Origin: Methanospirillum purgamenti
GTDB taxonomy: Archaea > Halobacteriota > Methanomicrobia > Methanomicrobiales > Methanospirillaceae
Strand: one strand, 5' to 3'
Length of the DNA stretch: 64,000 nt
Assembly: GCF_018502485.1 (NCBI RefSeq)
Contig: NZ_CP075546.1
The translations under genes and the position numbers were made by a program. Positions within the stretch are counted from its first letter, which is position 1, and each line of letters begins with the position of its first letter. Below the pieces are notes generated by a model. The model saw only the letters and a program-made list of their open reading frames with translations. It ran no database searches and had not been told where the DNA came from. Positions 60,825-64,000 of the stretch are shown here, one piece after another.

Positions 60825-63389
60825 ATGAAAAAATGGAATACGAACACTATTTTGGCTTTTTTGATAGTACTATTCGTTCTGACTCCGGTCATAGGAGATG
60901 AAAACAAAATCCTGCCACACGTTGAAGAACACATCCCTGATCCAGGATATGACAAAGCGGGTGACGGTGATGTATCCTGTCCAACTTGTGAAGAGATGAA
61001 CGGAGTTATGCTTCAGAACGTGAATCCCATGAATCCTGAAGAAATTCTTTTGGCAACACAAGCCGAGGTAAACGAACTGAATGCATTCAATCAGGAGCAC
61101 AATTATTCATGGACTGCAGCAGTCAACCCGATAGCATTGATGACCGATGAGGAACGTAAAAATCTGACCGGATTTCGAAATGATCTGAATCAGCTTTCAT
61201 CACACATTTCATCAAAGAATATTACAGCCTCATCTGATCTCCCAAAATCTTTTGACTGGAGAAATTATGGCGGTGACTGGACAAACCCCATTCGAGATCA
61301 GGGGAATTGTGCAAGTTGCTGGGCGTTTGCGGTTACCGGAGTATTTGAATCATATAATGAACTGAAATACCACAATTCTCATTTAAATCCTGACTATGCT
61401 GAACAATACCTGGTAAACTGTGCCAATGATATGCAAGGATGTAATGGTGGTGGATTTAGCTCATTATCATATTTTGTTGATAAAGAAGGTGCATCAGGTG
61501 GAGTCGGGACAGTCCTTGAATCCGATTATCCCTACACTGCAACGGATGGAGCATGCAAGAATCTCTCCTCATGTACCCGGTATACCATGGATACCAGTGT
61601 CGGAGAAACATGGTATTATGTCTATCCAGGCCCTTCTGATATTCCTGCTATTGATGTAATAAAGACTGTAATATACCAACATGGACCGGTTGCATCAGCA
61701 TTTTATGTAGATAAAGGATTTTACTATTATAGTTCGGGAATTTATGACAGTGATACCAAAGCCACTTATTCTAATCATGGAATTATAATCGTCGGATGGG
61801 GAGAACAGGATGGAAGAGTATATTGGATCTGTAAGAACAGCTGGGGGACAAAATGGGGTGAATCAGGCTGGTTTAAGATCTATGCAGACATTCTGCGGAT
61901 TGGTGATTCAACTGCATTTTTAGTTTATGATATGCCTGATCCAAAACAGGAGACTGTTTTGGAGCCAAACCATACTGGGCCGGATTATAATTTTACCGGA
62001 AATTATTCTGACGGACAGATCATCATCACCGGAGCAGGGAGATATCGTCTTTCAGATGATTTGACGAGAAAGACTTCAGGAAATGCTATCACAATAGAAT
62101 CTCCAGATGTTTTTCTGGACGGATATCAACATACGATAACCGGTTCAGGTGAGGGGACAGGTATCGAAGTTCAGGAAGAGGGAGAGGATTGTACCATTCA
62201 GAACATCTCCCGGATATCAGATTTCCAGTTCGGGATCTATTCATTTGGTGATCATTTCACCATTTCTAATACACAGGCACATAACAATCACTGGTCAGGT
62301 ATTGTATCATTTGGCAATAATTCTGTGATTACGCGAAATGTTGCGTCGAATCACAATGACGTGGGAATATATTCATGGGGACATAATTCATCTATTCGTG
62401 ATAACGCAGTATTTTACAACAGGAATGGTATCTTATCTCAAGGTAATTATGCTGACATCTCCAGAAATATGGCATTTTACAACACGAAGACAGGGATATA
62501 TGCCGGTGGGTTGTATGTCGGGCCTGATCCTGGTGAAGAGGGGCATGGATATTATCCCAATTTGTCAGAAAATGTTGCGATTTTAAATAAGAAGGAAGGA
62601 ATTAATAACTTCTTCCCCCATGCCATCATCGAAGATAATATTGTGATTCAAAATGAAGCAGCCGGGATCACTCTCTCAGCCATGAGCAGTAATATATCGG
62701 TATCCGGAAATGAGATGTATCGAAATCCAATAGGAATAAACCTCAATGACCGGGCAGAAGATCTCTCCTTATACTCAAATTTTATCATTGCGAGTGAAGA
62801 TGCAGGGATTTTCGTCAATGCAGGGAATGGCAATGGCTCTGGAAATATCTTTGATAATTATCTGACCGGTCAGGTGCCAGTAGATGGATCCGGAGATATC
62901 GGACGTTATACCTGGAATCATCCATCCGGCCCGGTTCCAGGCTCAAATATAATCGGCGGCCCATACATTGCTGGAAATTGCTGGAGTAATACGAACCAGA
63001 CTGGATGGTCAGATATTTCAGAATTTGACCGGTACAAGGAATATGCATACATACACCAGATTCCTGCAGGGATTGGTTTTGTTGATACCGATATACCAGT
63101 GGATAAAGGATATTCCAAGATTCCATATGAGATAATGAGTGGAACCGGTGTTTTTGACAATGCACCGCTGGTCTGGAATGATTATGAATACCTGAAAACC
63201 CATTTCGATACATCTGATGATATGAGAATGAATGAAGAAAAAATGAAAGATATATTCAAAGAAATATCAGGGGTTTCATTAGATACCTCTGTTTTTAAAG
63301 GAGATGTCCCATCTCATTCTCTCTCACAAAATCTTGGAGATGAAACTATCGAATACTTTGTTGAAGTTTCCGGAAATCCGGAAGAATAA
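60825..63389 (+). CDS. Secreted papain-family protease fused to a NosD-type beta-helix
   Basis: 854 residues. Signal peptide 1-24. Residues 25-138 look like a propeptide. The C1A domain runs from about 140 ('LPKSFDWRNYGGDW') to 370, with Gln159 and Cys165 in 'DQGNCASCWAFAVTG', 'CNGGGFSSLSYFV', His318 in 'YSNHGIIIVGWG' and Asn338 in 'ICKNSWGTKWGESGWFKI'. The catalytic triad is thus complete. After a short linker, residues 400-760 are NosD/right-handed parallel beta-helix repeats such as 'GIYSFGDHFTISNTQAHNNH' and 'GIVSFGNNSVITRNVASNHN'. A 90-residue C-terminal tail follows, without an obvious anchor. The helix probably binds surface carbohydrate or protein and localises the protease. Confidence 0.92.
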   Translation: MKKWNTNTILAFLIVLFVLTPVIGDENKILPHVEEHIPDPGYDKAGDGDVSCPTCEEMNGVMLQNVNPMNPEEILLATQAEVNELNAFNQEHNYSWTAAVNPIALMTDEERKNLTGFRNDLNQLSSHISSKNITASSDLPKSFDWRNYGGDWTNPIRDQGNCASCWAFAVTGVFESYNELKYHNSHLNPDYAEQYLVNCANDMQGCNGGGFSSLSYFVDKEGASGGVGTVLESDYPYTATDGACKNLSSCTRYTMDTSVGETWYYVYPGPSDIPAIDVIKTVIYQHGPVASAFYVDKGFYYYSSGIYDSDTKATYSNHGIIIVGWGEQDGRVYWICKNSWGTKWGESGWFKIYADILRIGDSTAFLVYDMPDPKQETVLEPNHTGPDYNFTGNYSDGQIIITGAGRYRLSDDLTRKTSGNAITIESPDVFLDGYQHTITGSGEGTGIEVQEEGEDCTIQNISRISDFQFGIYSFGDHFTISNTQAHNNHWSGIVSFGNNSVITRNVASNHNDVGIYSWGHNSSIRDNAVFYNRNGILSQGNYADISRNMAFYNTKTGIYAGGLYVGPDPGEEGHGYYPNLSENVAILNKKEGINNFFPHAIIEDNIVIQNEAAGITLSAMSSNISVSGNEMYRNPIGINLNDRAEDLSLYSNFIIASEDAGIFVNAGNGNGSGNIFDNYLTGQVPVDGSGDIGRYTWNHPSGPVPGSNIIGGPYIAGNCWSNTNQTGWSDISEFDRYKEYAYIHQIPAGIGFVDTDIPVDKGYSKIPYEIMSGTGVFDNAPLVWNDYEYLKTHFDTSDDMRMNEEKMKDIFKEISGVSLDTSVFKGDVPSHSLSQNLGDETIEYFVEVSGNPEE

Positions 63390-63600
63390 TTTTTTGCATA
63401 GAGAGACACTGAACGATCCGGTTTCCATATAATGTAAGTTTTTAATTCATCCACGAAAAGCCAGTTTATCACCATAATGCAAACATACGCTCCAATTGAG
63501 ACGACATTTCATGACCATCGTTGATAACCAAAAATGCCCATCACAGGAAATCTTACATAAAATTAATAATAGGATTTGAATCAAGGTAAAAAACCTTATT

Positions 63601-64000
63601 TCAATCATGAACGTATTTACTGGATAAACGTGTCGAAATATCTGGATCTAATTTTCTTGCTTTACTTAAGGTCTGGTATGCCTGTTGTTTCATACCGAGT
63701 TCATCAAGCACCCGAGCTTTCCAGACTAACGCTTTTACATGTTCTGGCCTGATCCGGAGAGTTTGCTCAAAACAAGAGAGAGCTTCAGTCAGTCTGACGA
63801 GGCTTGCATAAATCTGCCCAAGAAAAAACCAGCTATCCGCATTATCTGGAGAATATTGGATGCTTTTTTTATACGATGTGATTGCCTCACGGGTCTGATG
63901 TAGTGCCTGATATGCTCGTCCCATATTAAGTAATGAACGTATATCTGAAGGATTTTTGGATAATACCTGCTTGTAGCAGTCAATCGCTTCCTGGAACCTC
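63601..64000 (-). CDS. TPR protein (5' end outside window)
   Basis: The frame stays open from the stop at 63601 to the window edge, so the N-terminus is missing. Consecutive tetratricopeptide repeats are visible: 'RFQEAIDCYKQVLSKNPSDI', 'RSLLNMGRAYQALHQTREAI', 'WFFLGQIYASLVRLTEALSC', 'FEQTLRIRPEHVKALVWKAR' and 'MKQQAYQTLSKARKLDPDIS'. An internal ATG at 63924 is probably not the true start because the repeat pattern continues above it. Protein-interaction role; partner unknown. Confidence 0.83.
   Translation of the reverse strand, partial: RFQEAIDCYKQVLSKNPSDIRSLLNMGRAYQALHQTREAITSYKKSIQYSPDNADSWFFLGQIYASLVRLTEALSCFEQTLRIRPEHVKALVWKARVLDELGMKQQAYQTLSKARKLDPDISTRLSSKYVHD

Noticed and set aside
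1..64000. tRNA, rRNA, CRISPR arrays, insertion sequences and prophage
   Set aside because: I read the intergenic regions for T-arm-like GGTTC segments, regularly spaced repeats and transposase motifs and found none that I could support.

Overview
The window looks like a piece of chromosome from a methanogenic archaeon of the Methanospirillum type (order Methanomicrobiales). I infer this from gene content and style, not from a marker gene: archaeal TATA boxes with short leaders, a bacterio-opsin-activator type HTH regulator, COG1361-type surface proteins paired with ABC exporters, histidine kinases with the H-box 'TRHD(I/V)LNQ', a CooS-scaffold protein, two FmdE-family proteins, cobalamin/metal ABC importers and a large secreted papain/beta-helix protein. 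I saw no rRNA, tRNA, CRISPR array or insertion sequence.

Layout. 1-6.5 kb: the truncated 5' part of a surface-protein gene, an HTH regulator, a DMT-family exporter, a VapBC toxin-antitoxin pair and a P-type cation ATPase. 6.6-13.9 kb: an orphan chemoreceptor, a four-gene OpuC-type osmoprotectant importer, a membrane histidine kinase and a GNAT acetyltransferase. 14.2-16.7 kb: a short operon encoding a CODH-scaffold protein, a cupin and an 88-residue CxxC protein. The first protein has the ligand set of a hybrid-cluster protein (Glu in place of one C-cluster Cys), so it is probably not a CO dehydrogenase. 17-20.2 kb: a MacB/LolD-type ABC module with its COG1361 partner. 20.4-23.4 kb: a secreted protein, a membrane Ser/Thr kinase gene broken by an in-frame TAA, and an ArsR-FHA protein. 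23.5-30.5 kb: methyltransferases, a divergent BtuF/BtuCD importer whose ATPase carries an extra C-terminal domain, a J-domain protein, and a cysteine-desulfurase-like operon.

30.7-43.6 kb is the most coherent block and my main candidate for an undescribed system. It contains a CooT-like (nickel-binding family) small protein divergent from a MarR-methyltransferase fusion across two operator dyads; a cytosolic and a secreted FmdE-family protein; a class III binding-protein/BtuCD-type importer; a free methyltransferase; a tiny ribbon-helix-helix-like peptide; and a complete NikABCDE-type importer with a dyad between its TATA box and start. I read it as a metal or metal-chelate acquisition regulon, probably for nickel or cobalt. 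That is inference from context.

43.7-64 kb is richer in secreted and lineage-specific genes: two tandem zincin-like DUF2927-type paralogues without the catalytic Glu, an alpha/beta-hydrolase lacking its nucleophile Ser, a large DUF2225-like/beta-solenoid protein, TPR proteins, a DrrAB-type exporter, a TMEM175-family channel, a second histidine kinase and a papain-like protease fused to a NosD-type beta-helix. The window ends inside a TPR gene.
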